This document shows, one piece after another, positions 25,401 through 34,289 of a DNA stretch of 64,000 bases. The translations under genes were made by a program, and so were the position numbers. Numbering within the stretch: the stretch's first letter is position 1; each line of letters opens with the position of its first letter. Origin of the DNA: Nitrincola lacisaponensis (GTDB taxonomy: Bacteria > Pseudomonadota > Gammaproteobacteria > Pseudomonadales > Balneatricaceae); the NCBI RefSeq assembly GCF_000691225.1, contig NZ_JMSZ01000015.1, forward strand, positions 1-64,000, read 5' to 3'. The notes below the pieces were generated by a model that had not been told where the DNA came from, ran no database searches, and saw only the letters and a program-made list of their open reading frames with translations.

Positions 25401-25643
25401 TTGACCCTGTAGCCCCGGACTGGTCTGTCCTTGCAGCAAAGCGCCATCCAGATAAAGTTCCAGGCCAGCTTCCAGTCCAAAACGGTTCAGTACCTGGTCG
25501 AAATTGCCTGCCTGGATGTTAAAGCTTTGCACGGTTGATGCAATGGTTTGTGCCGAAAGCGGCTGGGCGTAGAAGGGCGTAATTCCCGCCAAGGAGAGGC
25601 TGATTAAGACGGCGTTAAGTCGTAAAGAGAGTTGTTGTGACAT
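22446..25643 (-). CDS. TonB-dependent transducer receptor with N-terminal STN domain
   Basis: 1065 residues. Signal peptide to about 31 (SAQ-TIAS), an STN (secretin/TonB short N-terminal) signalling domain at about 38-110, a TonB-box-like DTINV at 133-137, a plug domain (about 155-275, including NIRGIQGPGRVPLTIDGTEQAI and a VIKGPS-type segment) and a long beta barrel ending in Phe (LSLNMNF). The STN domain marks it as a transducer that signals via FecR to FecI, and both partners are nearby. It is longer than many siderophore receptors (700-800 residues), with long extracellular loops and four or more Cys. The long-loop, plug-GPS style recalls heme/hemophore-type receptors, but the ligand is unknown. 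The likely FecI-dependent promoter would be in 25644-25856. Confidence 0.92.
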   Translation of the reverse strand: MSQQLSLRLNAVLISLSLAGITPFYAQPLSAQTIASTVQSFNIQAGNFDQVLNRFGLEAGLELYLDGALLQGQTSPGLQGQYTAHEGLRALLDGTGLVAIQQDDGVYRIGSATALQQQRNLANTDNADAVQLDTINVFGSGFTLTRDEQGYNDVYDRDMSTSYIGKTEIERYKGANPADLLQGIAGVFSGDARNSGSMDPNIRGIQGPGRVPLTIDGTEQAITVWRGYNGATNRNYIDPNLLGSIQVIKGPSLERNVYSGVGGAIVAKTIGVDDIVKPGEDFGAELKVEGSSGSVSPRVPRLYTGMDYRDIPGFTPGMLGSLGDPTLRVEPKNSRDYNPFSGNDYALRLAVGKRHEDFDAMLAYAYRQKGNHYSGKRNAGYYSNVYDSRGTTLAELNPLRGLALGFPPGTEVMNTSSEMESWLGKLTWKISDEEKLSFTLRHSDSLYGEVMPSRIQSSGYESGSGRIQWPLSQVDARAYSMEYTLNPESNRWINFYSNLWHTDTRSDTYTAGGTPNFVHHPSTHPDDPYIFNTALRSQDNERTGITLSNKMALLNSLDLTLGGNWQYEKLRSAGLEYDPDSWNGSWSLPRAGRRQEWETNFNFDWRPTDRLSFSAGARYSSYWAFDDYLDQQQKAGNMPTSATAYRGRVVSWTSEAVYTQDDWDAIYQTSYAQNVELLNGLVGGIWTEEQIATRAHQSATQGANQQVQVGETYDKLYTSAWYHDGKGRYFSDESPCTNGELADVENCRVWENSAISSAPDAVNEKRAELTYEEDITAKTQRGHAWTPFFSTTYQLTDASRIYFRYSEAKRYPSMFESTIGFSANQNIYYDIEPEHTFNYELAFIQDLTPWIKAEYADFKLAYFQHKTKNVIERDERWTFSNIEQQTIRGIETQARYDSGRFFADLGLSYILENEVCDEHSAQYASSRQSIVGQASLSIARCVEQGFGGGYLLTQAIPSLSGNLTLGGRFLDRKLELGTRLTYYKAHENKDLDRWVEHFHEFGLNTPFTWDDLLLVDAYASYKFNENMGIELTGTNLTDQYYVDPVTRSMMAAPGRVLKLSLNMNF

Positions 25644-25856
25644 GATGAATTCCTGATGCTGTTCATTAACACATGGGGTTTATACCGAACGAAAACCAGA
25701 AATCCGTAATTAAAAATTAAATGATTTGGATTATTATTTGTAACTGTAAGATCACCATGGTGATGATTCAGGGGTTCTAGGTGGGTCTGTCTATATACCG
25801 AGCAAGAGCTCTGAATCCATAAACGCAAGGCTTGGGATTCTCAGCAGTGTTGAATG

Positions 25857-26810
25857 TTAAATCGGTAATAAGGTGATCCAGTAGGGGGTGATTTGTTGTA
25901 GCCTGACTGGAAGGATTTCAGTGAGTTGATGAAGGATACGGGTGGTGTCTTGTAACGAGAAAATGCCTGTGACAGTAAGATTTGACAGTTTGGGACTGAC
26001 CCGCAGTTTACCTGTGTGGTAACGCGAAATTTCACTGATAAACTGGGTCAAAGGCATATTGGTTGCAGTTATTTTTTGCGTTGTCCAGGTGATGTTTACA
26101 GCATCTGCAGTATGGTTTTGTAACAGCCTGGATTGTGTGAAATCAGCCCCGAATCCTGCTTCGATGATAGTCTGTTCCTTGGACTGTGCGTGTTGAATTT
26201 GTACTCGGCCTTCATAGACTGCCAGTTGGTCATAAAGAGGCATTAGTCTTACAGAGAAGCGAGTTCCGAGTGGGCGAAGTGTGCCTTCTCGTGAAATAAC
26301 TGCAAATGGTAAGCGGTGTGGAGCAGTTTCAACGTATATTTCTCCCTCATATAGACGTATTTCACGCTTTTGGTCGCTGAAGTTTATATCGACCTGGGTA
26401 GAGGTGTTGAGAAACAGATGGGTACCATCAGCTAATACAGTTTTTAGAATTTCACCTTTACGAGTAGTGTAGTCTCTTGAATGGCGTTGGCTTGAGTTAA
26501 AATATTCAGTAGCGAGGAGTCCAGTGCCTAGCGTTAGACTGGCATACGTCAAGAATTGACGGCGTGAAACTGTTTTTTGTTGTCTTAATAGTTTGCTGCT
26601 GGTCTTGGGGTCAGGTAACACCTGAAAGCGCTGTTGTAGCTGCTGTACTTGCTGCCATGCATATTCATTTTCCGGTGCTGCTTGTCTCCAGGCCTGACAG
26701 GCTGCATGGTCTTTTTCAGTGGCGTCGTCTGCCCATAGTCTTGCTAACCATAAGCAGGCTTGGTCTATGGCGTTGTTGGTTTGTGTATGTTTCCCTTGAG
26801 TTTTACTCAT
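25857..26810 (-). CDS. FecR-type anti-sigma/signal transducer
   Basis: 317 residues. N-terminal DUF4880-like domain (about 12-55: ACLWLARLWADDATEKDHAACQAWR), then a single membrane segment (about 87-105, with an RRQF pair before a hydrophobic stretch that could be a Tat-type signal), then the FecR periplasmic domain (about 110-225: GEILKTVLADGTHLFLNTSTQVD and YEGEIYVET) and a C-terminal DUF4974 STN-contacting region. It binds the FecI-type sigma factor in the cytoplasm and reads the receptor STN domain in the periplasm. A Fur-box-like site lies about 62 bases upstream. The gene is upstream of the receptor, on the same strand, not next to the sigma gene. Confidence 0.92.
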   Translation of the reverse strand: MSKTQGKHTQTNNAIDQACLWLARLWADDATEKDHAACQAWRQAAPENEYAWQQVQQLQQRFQVLPDPKTSSKLLRQQKTVSRRQFLTYASLTLGTGLLATEYFNSSQRHSRDYTTRKGEILKTVLADGTHLFLNTSTQVDINFSDQKREIRLYEGEIYVETAPHRLPFAVISREGTLRPLGTRFSVRLMPLYDQLAVYEGRVQIQHAQSKEQTIIEAGFGADFTQSRLLQNHTADAVNITWTTQKITATNMPLTQFISEISRYHTGKLRVSPKLSNLTVTGIFSLQDTTRILHQLTEILPVRLQQITPYWITLLPI

Positions 26811-26871
26811 AGCGTAGATCTCGGATTAACGTCCTGACAGCGAGTAGTGTCACATAAAAATTGCCATTTAA

Positions 26872-26890
26872 GCAAATGGTTATCATTATT
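26872..26890 (-). promoter_or_regulatory. Fur-box-like site before the FecR-type gene
   Basis: On the minus strand AATAATGATAACCATTTGC, 15 of 19 matches to the Fur consensus and sharing 12 identical bases with the site before the sigma gene. It sits in the region between fecR (minus) and tadA (plus). Confidence 0.65.
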
Positions 26891-26990
26891 GTTTAAGGCG
26901 GTGTGATTTAAATTCTGACCAACAATCAAGAAGGTCTCTGTGTTTGATATCATGGTATCGGGTAATGGATTAATAGGAGAGCTGTGACAC

Positions 26991-27485
26991 GTGGCAGATC
27001 AGGCAGATATTGACTGGATGAAGCAGGCGCTGGTGCTGGCGCAACAGGCAGCGGCTATGGGTGAGGTGCCGGTCGGTGCATTGGTGGTGCTGGACGGTCA
27101 GGTCATAGGTCAGGGCTATAATCAGCCGATCAGTGCACATGATCCTTGTGCGCATGCGGAGATTGTGGCGCTGCGGGAGGCTGCTCTGCGTGTCGGTAAT
27201 TATCGTTTGCCGGGTGCTCAGGTGTATGTGACGCTGGAACCCTGCATGATGTGTACCGGGGCAATGGTGCATGCGCGTATTGAGCGTTTGATCTATGGCG
27301 CCAGTGAACCCAAGGCGGGTGCAGTGCAGAGTCGTTTGCAGGGGTTTGAGCTGCCGCATATTAATCATCGTCCTGCGGTGACCGGCGGCGTGCTGGCGAC
27401 TGAGTGTGGAGAGCAGTTAAGTGCATTCTTTCGTACCCGACGGGCACTCAAGCGCGCATCAGAGGCTGGGGGCAAAGTTACGTAG
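26991..27485 (+). CDS. tadA: tRNA-specific adenosine deaminase TadA
   Basis: 164 residues from GTG 26991 with AGGAG 11 bases upstream (ATG 27018 alternative). Zinc/catalytic motif HAE with His55 and proton-shuttle Glu57, and PCMMC with zinc cysteines 85 and 88. It deaminates A34 to inosine in tRNA-Arg(ACG), letting one tRNA read three CGN codons. Essential in most bacteria; usual length about 167 residues. Its 3' end overlaps mltF convergently by 27 bp. Confidence 0.95.
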   Translation: MADQADIDWMKQALVLAQQAAAMGEVPVGALVVLDGQVIGQGYNQPISAHDPCAHAEIVALREAALRVGNYRLPGAQVYVTLEPCMMCTGAMVHARIERLIYGASEPKAGAVQSRLQGFELPHINHRPAVTGGVLATECGEQLSAFFRTRRALKRASEAGGKVT

Positions 27486-28958
27486 AACCTTTTCGCTGAT
27501 GTCGCGGAAATCTTCTGCGCTGTCGGCATTAAGCAGCAGGTCGGCATCATCCGGTTCCAGGCTCTCTCGTGCCAGAAGCTGATATTCCCATTCAAAAACA
27601 TCAATGTAGCGTCGAATGTTATCGACATAGCGAACCGGCTCATGGCCACGTGCGTAGCCATGACGAAGTTGTGTGTAGTAGCGCTCCTGTGCCAGCTTGG
27701 GCAGGTGTGTGCGTACATCGGCCCAGCGGTCCGGGTCGCCGCCTAGCTGCTGGGTGAGACGTCGGGCATCTTCCAGGTGACCATAGCCGATATTATAGGC
27801 TGCCAGGGCAAACCAGGTATGGTCTGGTTCAGGAATCCGTTCAGGTATCCGCTGTTTTACATTGAGCAGGTATTGGGCACCGCCCAGTATGCTTTGTTCG
27901 GCATCAGTGCGATCTTCTATACCCACTTCGCTGGCAGCAGCGTTGGTCAGCATCATGACACCCCTTACGCCTGTAGGTGATACGGCATCCGGGTTCCAGT
28001 GTGACTCCTGATAGCCGACAGCGGCCAGCAGTGACAAATCAAATCCGGTATTTTCGACTGCCTGTAAAAAATAGGGCGCCAGTACCAGAAAGCGTTCACT
28101 CAGATGGCTACGAAATGACAGGGTGTCAAAGAAGTTCAGCGGATTTTCCTGAGTGAAGTAGCGAGCTTCCAATTCGCTGATCAATGTCTGAGTCTCGGGT
28201 TCTGAGAAAAAATCCTGCAGCGCATTGATCAAGGAGGTGTCACGTTGCAGTGATAGCAGCCAGCTGACCGGAATGGGGTCGCCCAGCGAGAAGGCTTTCT
28301 GCAGTCCGGGAAAAAAGGAGCGCTGAGTGCCAAAGAAGAAGGTGTCGACGACGGTGTAGTCAAGTTCGCCTTCATGTACGGCGCGCAGCAGGTCGATGCT
28401 GTCGCGCTCCTCATCGATAACCAGATCGATGTTGTCCTCGGCGGTGATCAGCGCGCGCAGGCTGCTTTCGTGGCTGGTACCGGGCAGGACGCCAATACGG
28501 CTTCCTTTCAGGTCATCCATCGATTGCGGAGCTCGGCGGCCCTGGCGTTGTCGATAAATCACCGCAGAGTTGCTTTCGCGGTAGATCGGCCCGGTAAAGA
28601 ATAGCTGGCGGCGCTGATCGGTTGCCAGCAGATTGGCGGCCAGTAGATGAGCGCTGCGGTTGTTCAGGGTTTGAAACAGGTCAGGGTAGTCACGGCTGAC
28701 GCTGAGTTCAAGTTCAACACCCAGATAATCGGCAAATGCACTGGCCAGTTCATATTCGAAGCCAGCTGGCTCTCCGCGTTGCAGATACCAGGTCATGGGG
28801 CTGTTGAGGGTGGCAACCCGGAGTTTACCCTGATTCTTGATGAGTGACAGTTGGGTGGCGTTGTTCAGACTGATGACGACCACAGCAAAGACCAGACCCA
28901 GCACCAGCAGGGTCAGAATCAGTTCTCGCAAGAAGTTGGCTTTCTGTGTCGGTATCAT
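27459..28958 (-). CDS. mltF: Membrane-bound lytic murein transglycosylase F
   Basis: 499 residues. A single N-terminal membrane anchor (about 11-32) is followed by a periplasmic-binding-protein type 3 domain (about 44-270), which is the non-catalytic regulatory half, and a C-terminal lytic transglycosylase SLT domain with catalytic Glu318 in GYQESHWNP. MltF cleaves the MurNAc-GlcNAc bond of peptidoglycan to give 1,6-anhydro ends. Usual length in E. coli is 518. Neighbouring tadA and purL is the conserved gammaproteobacterial order. Divergent from purL across 107 bp. Confidence 0.95.
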   Translation of the reverse strand: MIPTQKANFLRELILTLLVLGLVFAVVVISLNNATQLSLIKNQGKLRVATLNSPMTWYLQRGEPAGFEYELASAFADYLGVELELSVSRDYPDLFQTLNNRSAHLLAANLLATDQRRQLFFTGPIYRESNSAVIYRQRQGRRAPQSMDDLKGSRIGVLPGTSHESSLRALITAEDNIDLVIDEERDSIDLLRAVHEGELDYTVVDTFFFGTQRSFFPGLQKAFSLGDPIPVSWLLSLQRDTSLINALQDFFSEPETQTLISELEARYFTQENPLNFFDTLSFRSHLSERFLVLAPYFLQAVENTGFDLSLLAAVGYQESHWNPDAVSPTGVRGVMMLTNAAASEVGIEDRTDAEQSILGGAQYLLNVKQRIPERIPEPDHTWFALAAYNIGYGHLEDARRLTQQLGGDPDRWADVRTHLPKLAQERYYTQLRHGYARGHEPVRYVDNIRRYIDVFEWEYQLLARESLEPDDADLLLNADSAEDFRDISEKVLRNFAPSL

Positions 28959-29026
28959 GGCTTCGCTTTTCTGGTATCGAGTGCCCCAGTTCGGGTAAAC
29001 TATACACTTAATTTCCCGCTGTTAAT

Positions 29027-29042
29027 GCCTGTTATAACAGGC
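29027..29042. promoter_or_regulatory. Palindrome in the purL leader
   Basis: GCCTGTTATAACAGGC, a perfect 16-bp palindrome 23 bases before purL. It does not match the PurR consensus ACGCAAACGTTTGCGT. It could be an operator, or an mRNA hairpin just before the ribosome site. Confidence 0.35.
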
Positions 29043-29065
29043 ACCAAAAGAGGCTCGAAATCGAC

Positions 29066-32000
29066 ATGCTCGTTCTGCGTGGGGCTCCCGCTCTCTCAAC
29101 GTTCCGTCACGATAAACTGTTATCTCTTCTTCAGGCCCAGGTCTCTCAGGTTACAGGCCTGTACGCCGAGTTTGTCCATTTTGCAGAAGCCCAGGCACCG
29201 CTGGATGCCGATGCAGAAGCAGTGCTGGAGCGAATTCTGAGTTATGGCCCTAAAGGCCGGGTGGAAAACCCGGATGGGCAGCTCTTTCTGGTGATGCCAC
29301 GGCCTGGCACCATTTCGCCCTGGTCCAGCAAAGCCACAGATATCGCACATAACTGTGGTTTGACGCAAATAAATCGGTTGGAGCGAGGGCTAGCCTACTA
29401 TATTCACAGTGAAACTGCACTGGACGCTGACGCCAGTCAGGTGATTGCGGCCCTGCTGCATGACCGGATGACGCAGATGGTGGCCGCGTCTATGGCCGAT
29501 GCCAGCAGTCTGTTCCGTCATGAGTCGCCCAGAGCGTTAGGTCATGTCGATGTGCTGCAAGGTGGTCGTGCGGCGCTGGAAAGTGCCAACCAAACGCTGG
29601 GTCTGGCTTTGGCAGATGATGAGATTGACTATCTGTTGCGTAGTTTCATTGAATTGCAGCGTAATCCGACCGATGTTGAACTGATGATGTTTGCCCAGGC
29701 AAACTCCGAGCATTGTCGGCACAAGATTTTTAACGCCAGTTGGGATATCGATGGTGAGGCGCAGGACAAGTCCCTGTTTGCAATGATCCGCAATACCAAT
29801 GAGGTGGCGGGTGATAATGTCTTGTCGGCGTATAAGGATAATGCTGCGGTGATCCGGGGCTCTGATGCCGGACGTTTTTATCCTGATCCTGACACAGCGG
29901 CTTACGGCTACCATCAGGAGCCGATTCATATTCTGATGAAGGTGGAAACGCATAACCACCCGACGGCTATCGCGCCGCATCCCGGTGCCGCCACTGGTTC
30001 TGGTGGTGAGATACGTGATGAAGGCGCTACCGGTAAGGGTGCTAAACCCAAAGCGGGTCTGACCGGTTTCAGTGTATCGGATTTGAACATCCCGGGTTTC
30101 GAACAGCCGTGGGAGTCGAGTTATGGCAAACCTGAGCGGATTGTGACTGCACTGGATATTATGCTGGAAGGTCCTATCGGCGGAGCGGCGTTTAATAATG
30201 AGTTTGGTCGCCCCAATTTGACGGGTTATTTCCGTACCTTTGAACAGTCTGTTCCCGGCGCAGCCGGTGAAGAGGTCCGGGGGTATCACAAGCCGATCAT
30301 GATTGCCGGGGGTATGGGCAATATTCGTGAATCACACGTTGAAAAAGGCGAGATCCCTGTAGGCGCCAAGTTGATCTGCCTGGGTGGTCCGGCAATGTTG
30401 ATTGGTTTGGGTGGTGGTGCTGCATCTTCCATGACCTCGGGTAGTTCAGCTGCAGATCTGGATTTTGCCTCAGTTCAGCGTGATAACCCGGAGCTGGAGC
30501 GTCGCTGCCAGGAAGTTATTGACCGTTGCTGGCAGTTGGGTGATCGAAACCCGATTGCCTTTATTCATGATGTCGGTGCGGGGGGCTTGTCAAACGCCTT
30601 TCCTGAACTGGTGAAGGATGGTGGACGCGGCGGCCACTTTGAGCTGCGTAACATTAATAATGACGAACCGGGCATGTCGCCGCTGGAAATCTGGTGTAAC
30701 GAGGCGCAAGAGCGTTATGTTCTGGCGGTGACACCTGAAGATATGCCGCGTTTTGAGGCGATCTGTGCACGTGAACGTTGCCCTTATGCGGTTGTGGGTG
30801 AGGCGATTGATGAGCAGCACCTCACCTTGAATGATCAGCACTTTGACACCAGGCCGGTCGATTTGCCGATGAGTGTGTTGTTTGGTAAGCCGCCAAAAAT
30901 GCATCGTTCGGTAAGCCGGATCAATTATGAAGTGCCTGCCTTTGATGCGGCCGATATTGAGCTGGAAGAGGCGGTTGAGCGCGTGCTGAAGTTGCCGGCG
31001 GTGGCATCCAAGTCTTTCCTGATTACCATTGGTGACCGCACGATTACCGGGCTGGTAGCACGGGATCAGATGGTTGGCCCCTGGCAGGTGCCGGTGGCAG
31101 ATTGTGCCGTAACCGCAGCGTCATTTGATACCTATGCCGGTGAAGCCATGGCGATGGGTGAGCGTACACCTCTGGCTCTGATTGACTCTCCGGCATCGGG
31201 TCGCATGGCGATTGGTGAAACCCTGACCAATATTGCGGCGGCGCGTATAGCGGATATCCGTGATGTGAAGTTGTCTGCAAACTGGATGTGCGCAGCGGGT
31301 CATCCTGGCGAAGATGAAAAACTTTACGATACAGTTCATGCGGTGGGTATGGAGCTTTGCCCCGCATTGGGTATTACCATTCCGGTCGGCAAGGACTCCA
31401 TGTCCATGCGTACGGTGTGGCAGCAGGATGGTGAAGACAAGAGTGTGACTGCGCCCATGTCACTGATTATCTCAGGCTTTGCTCCGGTTGTGGATGTACG
31501 CAAGACATTGACGCCGCAGTTGGTCGTCGATCAGGGCGAAACTGATCTGCTGTTGATTGACCTGGGTGCCGGTCAGAACCGTCTTGGTCTGTCAGCGCTG
31601 GCTCAGGTATATAACCAGGTGGGTCAGACAGTTCCGGATCTGGATGACGCGGATCAGATGGTGGCCTTCTTTACCGCAATACAGGAGCTGAATGCGCAAG
31701 GGCTGATTCTGGCATACCATGACCGTTCCGACGGTGGTTTGTTTGTGACTCTGGCTGAGATGGCATTTGCCGGTCATTGCGGTATCGATGTCAATCTTGA
31801 CATGTTGGCATCATCGCTTGATGAAGTGCCAGCCGCCTTGTTTGCTGAAGAGCTGGGTGCTGTGTTGCAGGTGCGCCGTGAAGTGACAGAGCAGGTGCTG
31901 ACTGAGTTGAATGCGGCCGGGCTGTCAGAGTGCGTCTGTGTGATTGGTAGTGTCAATGCCGACGATACGCTGAATCTGTATTTCGATGAAGAGGAAATTT

Positions 32001-32968
32001 TCAGTGAAAGTCGTACGCTGTTGCAAAGCTACTGGGCAGAAACGTCTTACCAGATTCAGTCGCTACGTGATAATCCCGAGTGTGCCCAGCAGGAGTTTGA
32101 GCAGATTCAGGACCGTGAGGACCCTGGCTTGCATGTAGCCCTGAGCTACGATGTCAACGAGGATGTTGCGGCTCCCTATATCGCCAGTGGCCAGAAGCCG
32201 ATGGTTGCCATTCTGCGTGAGCAGGGTGTCAATGGTCAGGTGGAGATGGCGGCAGCCTTTGATCGTGCCGGCTTTACGGCAGTCGATCTGCATATGAGTG
32301 ATATCCTGTCGGGACGGATTTCTCTGGAACAGTTCCAGGGCTTGGTTGCCTGCGGCGGGTTCTCCTATGGTGATGTCCTGGGTGCAGGAGAGGGTTGGGC
32401 GAAATCAGTACTGTTCAACAGTCGTGCACGTGATCAGTTCGCGGCATTTTTTGAACGTGAATCGACGTTTGCGCTGGGTGTGTGTAACGGTTGTCAGATG
32501 ATGTCGAATCTGCATGAGCTGATTCCGGGTGCAGAGCACTGGCCGCACTTTGTGCGTAATGAATCAGAGCAGTTTGAGGCGCGTGTCGCAATGGTTGAGG
32601 TGCAGTCCAGTCCTTCGGTATTCCTGCAGGGAATGGCCGGCTCCAGAATGCCGATTGCAATCGCGCATGGCGAGGGTCGTGCTGAATTTGCTGATTCGGC
32701 TCACTTGCAGCGGTTACAGCAATCCGGTGATGTGGCGCTGCGTTATGTAGATAACCGTGGTGTGGTGACTGAGCGTTATCCGGCGAACCCGAATGGTTCA
32801 CCTGCCGGTATTGCGGGTGTCACGACACCTGATGGGCGTGTCACCATCATGATGCCACATCCTGAGCGTATGTTCCGTGCGGTACAGCACTCCTGGAAGC
32901 CGGATGATTGGTCAGAGGATGGCAGCTGGATGCGTATGTTCCGTAATGCGCGTGCCTGGCTGAAATAG
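29066..32968 (+). CDS. purL: Phosphoribosylformylglycinamidine synthase
   Basis: 1300 residues (E. coli 1295), the large gammaproteobacterial form with all parts in one chain: N-terminal PurS-like domain, two AIRS-type halves that bind FGAR and ATP, and a C-terminal glutamine amidotransferase with nucleophile Cys1140 in [10 protein letters not shown]. It converts FGAR plus glutamine and ATP to FGAM, step 4 of de novo purine synthesis. No frameshift is seen. It ends before a bidirectional terminator. Confidence 0.97.
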   Translation: MLVLRGAPALSTFRHDKLLSLLQAQVSQVTGLYAEFVHFAEAQAPLDADAEAVLERILSYGPKGRVENPDGQLFLVMPRPGTISPWSSKATDIAHNCGLTQINRLERGLAYYIHSETALDADASQVIAALLHDRMTQMVAASMADASSLFRHESPRALGHVDVLQGGRAALESANQTLGLALADDEIDYLLRSFIELQRNPTDVELMMFAQANSEHCRHKIFNASWDIDGEAQDKSLFAMIRNTNEVAGDNVLSAYKDNAAVIRGSDAGRFYPDPDTAAYGYHQEPIHILMKVETHNHPTAIAPHPGAATGSGGEIRDEGATGKGAKPKAGLTGFSVSDLNIPGFEQPWESSYGKPERIVTALDIMLEGPIGGAAFNNEFGRPNLTGYFRTFEQSVPGAAGEEVRGYHKPIMIAGGMGNIRESHVEKGEIPVGAKLICLGGPAMLIGLGGGAASSMTSGSSAADLDFASVQRDNPELERRCQEVIDRCWQLGDRNPIAFIHDVGAGGLSNAFPELVKDGGRGGHFELRNINNDEPGMSPLEIWCNEAQERYVLAVTPEDMPRFEAICARERCPYAVVGEAIDEQHLTLNDQHFDTRPVDLPMSVLFGKPPKMHRSVSRINYEVPAFDAADIELEEAVERVLKLPAVASKSFLITIGDRTITGLVARDQMVGPWQVPVADCAVTAASFDTYAGEAMAMGERTPLALIDSPASGRMAIGETLTNIAAARIADIRDVKLSANWMCAAGHPGEDEKLYDTVHAVGMELCPALGITIPVGKDSMSMRTVWQQDGEDKSVTAPMSLIISGFAPVVDVRKTLTPQLVVDQGETDLLLIDLGAGQNRLGLSALAQVYNQVGQTVPDLDDADQMVAFFTAIQELNAQGLILAYHDRSDGGLFVTLAEMAFAGHCGIDVNLDMLASSLDEVPAALFAEELGAVLQVRREVTEQVLTELNAAGLSECVCVIGSVNADDTLNLYFDEEEIFSESRTLLQSYWAETSYQIQSLRDNPECAQQEFEQIQDREDPGLHVALSYDVNEDVAAPYIASGQKPMVAILREQGVNGQVEMAAAFDRAGFTAVDLHMSDILSGRISLEQFQGLVACGGFSYGDVLGAGEGWAKSVLFNSRARDQFAAFFERESTFALGVCNGCQMMSNLHELIPGAEHWPHFVRNESEQFEARVAMVEVQSSPSVFLQGMAGSRMPIAIAHGEGRAEFADSAHLQRLQQSGDVALRYVDNRGVVTERYPANPNGSPAGIAGVTTPDGRVTIMMPHPERMFRAVQHSWKPDDWSEDGSWMRMFRNARAWLK

Positions 32969-33017
32969 TTCTGTATGACCGGCGGGTGCCAGGGAAGGGT
33001 GCCCACCAGGTTATCAA

Positions 33018-33035
33018 GCCTGTTTTTTTGCAGGC
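33018..33035 (+). terminator. Small hairpin after purL
   Basis: GCCTG / CAGGC stem with a T-rich loop, 50 bases past the purL stop. It precedes the stronger terminator and may add to termination or protect the 3' end. Confidence 0.35.
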
Positions 33036-33037
33036 AC

Positions 33038-33067
33038 AAAAAAACCAACCCGAAGGTTGGTTTTTTT
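33038..33067. terminator. Bidirectional intrinsic terminator between purL and the OmpA-like gene
   Basis: AAAAACCAACC, loop CGAA, GGTTGGTTTTTTT. The A-tract on the left and T-tract on the right make it usable in both directions, ending purL (plus) and the OmpA-like gene (minus). Confidence 0.85.
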
Positions 33068-33083
33068 ATTTCATTCTCAGTGA

Positions 33084-33677
33084 TTACTGAGCGCGACGAG
33101 TACCGATGATTTCAACGTCTACACGACGGTCAGGACGCAGACATGCAATCAGCTCAGCACCACGACCAGAGCAGTTAGCAACTGGTGAGCGGCTACCCAT
33201 AGAGCTGGTAGACATCAGGCTGCGGTCAACACCGGCGTTAGCCAGAGCAGCAGCAACAGCATCAGCACGACGCTGAGACAGACGGTCGTTGTATGCAACG
33301 TTACCGATACGGTCAGCGTGACCAGTCAGCTTGATGCTTTCAACGCTTGCCAGTGAACCGATGTGGTTAACGATTGTAGAGATATCGCCAACACGGGTGC
33401 TGTCGAAATCAAAGTACAGAGCGAATTTACGCTCAAGCTCAGCCACTTCAGGTGCTGGAGCAGGCGCTGGAGCAGGAGCTGCTTCAGCCTGAGCTACATA
33501 GCCAGCACAACCTGGAACTGCTTTACTAGCATTCCAAGAGGAAGTCTGCCAGCACTCACCGAAGCTGGTGCGCCATACAGTGTCACTTGAGTTTGCGGCA
33601 TAGCCGGGTACAGCGGCCTGAGCGGCAGAGAAGCCGAGAGTCATGGCCAGGCCGGCAGCGATAGCAATTTTCTTCAT
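33084..33677 (-). CDS. OmpA-C-terminal-domain protein without a barrel
   Basis: 197 residues from ATG 33677. Two ATGs immediately upstream (33680, 33683) are also in frame, but AAGGAA ends 6 bases before 33677. Signal peptide to about residue 22 (AQA), then a short domain with a Cys pair (FGECWQ...VPGCAGY, about 35-65), an Ala/Pro linker and a C-terminal OmpA-like peptidoglycan-binding domain (about 90-190: LYFDFDSTRV, then TGHADRIGNVAYNDRLSQRRADAVAAAL and DRRVDVEI). There is no beta barrel and no lipobox, so it may be soluble in the periplasm or held by the Cys domain. Such proteins are abundant structural links between envelope and cell wall in Oceanospirillales and Pseudomonas relatives. 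Confidence 0.88.
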   Translation of the reverse strand: MKKIAIAAGLAMTLGFSAAQAAVPGYAANSSDTVWRTSFGECWQTSSWNASKAVPGCAGYVAQAEAAPAPAPAPAPEVAELERKFALYFDFDSTRVGDISTIVNHIGSLASVESIKLTGHADRIGNVAYNDRLSQRRADAVAAALANAGVDRSLMSTSSMGSRSPVANCSGRGAELIACLRPDRRVDVEIIGTRRAQ

Positions 33678-33727
33678 CATCATTTCCTTGTGCCAGGTTG
33701 GATGTGGGTCTTTTAGTTAATTTTCTC

Positions 33728-33755
33728 AGCTTAATTTAAGCATACTAAAGCTTAA
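33728..33755 (-). promoter_or_regulatory. Direct repeats upstream of the OmpA-like gene
   Basis: AGCTTAA occurs at 33728-33734 and 33749-33755, 21 bp apart, about two helical turns, which suggests a two-site protein binding region. About 50-80 bases upstream of the gene start. Confidence 0.3.
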
Positions 33756-33842
33756 CCTAAGATAAACGCACTGCTCAAGTTGAGGTAAGTTACGCTTTTC
33801 TGGTCAAGATTTACACAAGTAGTATAGCAGAAATATCTCAGG

Positions 33843-34142
33843 TCAGGGCAATACCTTACGAAAGGGTTTCACGGTAATTTTTTCATAGACGCCGGCAGCG
33901 GCATAGGGATCAGCGTCAGCCCAGGCTTGAGCTGCTTCCAGGCTGGCAAATTCGGCGACTATCAGACTGCCGCTGAAACCGGCTGTGCCAGGATCTTCAC
34001 AATCCAGATTAGGATGAGGTCCGGCCAGTAGCAGTCGCCCTTCACTGTTAAGCTGTTGCAGGCGCTCGAGATGAGCCGGGCGTGTTGCCAGCCGGTTTTC
34101 CAGGCTGTTGGGTTTGTCTTCGGCAATAATGGCGTAAAACAT
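33843..34142 (-). CDS. yciI: YciI-family protein
   Basis: 99 residues in a dimeric ferredoxin-like fold, the YciI family: [31 protein letters not shown], then GPHPN and a C-terminal [17 protein letters not shown]. Conserved His and Asp near the putative active site (RPAHLERL and DPY) are present. The enzyme function is unknown; a dehydratase/isomerase-like role has been proposed for relatives. Single gene, divergent from rnm. Confidence 0.9.
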   Translation of the reverse strand: MFYAIIAEDKPNSLENRLATRPAHLERLQQLNSEGRLLLAGPHPNLDCEDPGTAGFSGSLIVAEFASLEAAQAWADADPYAAAGVYEKITVKPFRKVLP

Positions 34143-34289
34143 TTAAGGTCTCTCTATGCTAAAGTGAATCTGTTCAGCGCTGGTAAATAACAGCACGAGT
34201 ATTTCTGACTGGTTAGCATTATAATGTTATCAATAATCCCTGCGCCATTTGTTATGCGTCCAGCGGCTATTTAATTTCGGAGAAAGCGT

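Noticed and set aside
29537-30289. Minus-strand frame of 250 codons inside purL
   Set aside because: Shadow of a highly conserved enzyme.
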